In this document: piece by piece, positions 23,426-24,133 of the stretch | Numbering within the stretch: the stretch's first letter is position 1 | Layout of the letters: every line of letters begins with the position of its first letter | Assembly: GCA_035516155.1 (NCBI GenBank) | Contig: DATJAP010000009.1 | Location: forward strand, 1 to 24,133 | DNA length: 24,133 nucleotides | DNA from: JAJYKN01 sp035516155 | Lineage (GTDB): Bacteria; Nitrospirota; UBA9217 | Direction of reading: 5' to 3' | Position numbers and translations under genes: made by a program | Notes under the pieces: model-generated | Databases searched by the model: none | What the model was told of the DNA's origin: nothing | What the model saw: only the letters and a program-made list of their open reading frames with translations

Positions 23426-23683
23426 CCTGACAGCAGCTGAACGTCAAAAACGGGGCCATCCATCGTGGTTTTGTCCATCCTGTCGCACTCACGGCCCCCC
23501 TACCATCGGACCTGCGCGCTGGCCGTACCGGCCCACCTGCTCATCTCGGCTACGAGCGCCGTCCAGCCCCTCTGATGGCTGGCGGCCTTGTGCGGAGGCA
23601 TGAGTTGCCAACCGCTTGTTTTCGGCTGTATTATCCTTGGGGTTCCCCCGATAGTTCCCTTGGCCACTGCAATCCGCAGGATG
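23426..23683. other. Gap between TVP38-like gene and flavoprotein gene
   Basis: No gene is recognised. On the minus strand a frame of about 50 codons (containing QRGWTALVAEMSRWAGTASAQVRW before a TAG) is open and looks weakly coding-like, but it has no family signature or clear start. Confidence 0.35.
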
Positions 23684-24133
23684 CTACGACCGCTGCCATT
23701 TGAGCCACGCCGTAAACACTTTCTTTACGAACGGTGTGAGACGCGTCCGATTATACACATCGGCCAGCTTTTTGATTGCCTCCGCCTGGGTGGGATAGGG
23801 GTGGATCGTCCGGCCGATTGCCGAAAGTCCGAGACCGGCGGTCATGGCGAGGGACAATTCGTTGATCATCTCGCCTGCATGGCGGGCCACGATCGTCGCA
23901 CCGAGGATTCGATCGCCGCCCTTTTTGAGGTGTACGCGGGCAAACCCTTCCGCTTCTCCGTCAAGCAGAGCCCGGTCCACATCGACAAGCGACACGGTTA
24001 GGGTCGACACGCCGATACCCTTGTCCCTGGCATCCTTTTCATACATCCCCACATGGGCCACCTCGGGGTCGGTGTAGGTACACCAGGGAACGACGAGGGC
24101 TGAGGTTGATTGCCTTGCCATGAACAGAGCGTT
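23684..24133 (-). CDS. Mercuric-reductase/dihydrolipoamide-dehydrogenase-like flavoprotein, C-terminal part
   Basis: The frame is open to the window edge, so only the C-terminal 149 residues are present; the ATG at 24121 is internal. The sequence is the dimerisation domain of class I pyridine nucleotide-disulfide oxidoreductases: VVPWCTYTDPEVAHVGM, then GFARVHLKKGGDRILGATIVARHAGEMINE and HPYPTQAEAIKKLAD, where the HPxxxE-type motif (HPYPTQAE) supplies the His-Glu pair of the active site. The FAD- and NAD(P)H-binding domains lie beyond the window. MerA-like proteins of this kind without Hg genes are commonly paired with TVP38/VTT proteins, as here. The substrate is unknown. Confidence 0.88.
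   Translation of the reverse strand, partial: NALFMARQSTSALVVPWCTYTDPEVAHVGMYEKDARDKGIGVSTLTVSLVDVDRALLDGEAEGFARVHLKKGGDRILGATIVARHAGEMINELSLAMTAGLGLSAIGRTIHPYPTQAEAIKKLADVYNRTRLTPFVKKVFTAWLKWQRS

Noticed and set aside
1..24133. tRNA genes, CRISPR arrays, insertion sequences, prophage genes
   Set aside because: No T-loop/acceptor stem combinations, regularly spaced repeats, transposase motifs or phage structural genes were seen on either strand.

Overview
The window looks like chromosomal DNA of a free-living Gram-negative bacterium. Evidence for an outer membrane is a predicted outer-membrane barrel protein, a periplasmic transglycosylase and sphingolipid synthesis genes. Selenocysteine use, molybdate uptake, a DsrC-like protein and PilZ signalling proteins together suggest an anaerobic or facultative lineage of the Deltaproteobacteria/Nitrospirota kind. 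That placement is inference; no marker gene in the window fixes the taxonomy.

Layout. 1-522: no recognisable gene. 523-3447 (minus strand): a molybdate ABC importer operon (modA, modB, modC-like) followed by a nitroreductase, with a short frame-broken coding stretch between the last two. 3846-4962 (plus): promoter and selD. The selD catalytic residue is encoded by an in-frame TGA, so SelD is itself a selenoprotein, and a candidate SECIS hairpin lies 11 nt downstream; conventional ORF calling loses the first 30 residues. 5105-7364 (minus): two PilZ proteins, one joined to a dead receiver domain, then a lytic transglycosylase with a consensus promoter. 7719-8625 (plus): a small coiled-coil protein and a small secreted protein, with promoter and terminator. 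9325-10900: a MOSC protein and an RluA-type pseudouridine synthase. 11421-14020: a double UspA protein and a DrrAB-type ABC exporter, closely packed. 14331-15296: a small membrane protein and a frame-broken VF530-family gene followed by a strong hairpin.

15703-20105 is the most coherent block: cerR-like, spt-like and GNAT (bCerS-like) genes in one operon behind a sigma70-type promoter. These are the three enzymes of the bacterial ceramide pathway. They converge with a PAP2/Aur1-like membrane protein that could add or remove a lipid head group.

20211-24133 (minus): a short orphan reading frame, a membrane-anchored proline/alanine-rich protein, a DsrC-fold protein lacking both redox cysteines of DsrC, a beta-barrel protein whose promoter is flanked by TGAGGTG repeats, a TVP38/VTT membrane protein, and the C-terminal part of a mercuric-reductase-like flavoprotein that runs off the window.

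The links between regions are inferential. Molybdate import, SelD and a MOSC protein would all serve molybdenum- or selenium-dependent redox enzymes, which would have to lie elsewhere in the genome. No tRNA, rRNA, CRISPR array, insertion sequence or prophage was seen.
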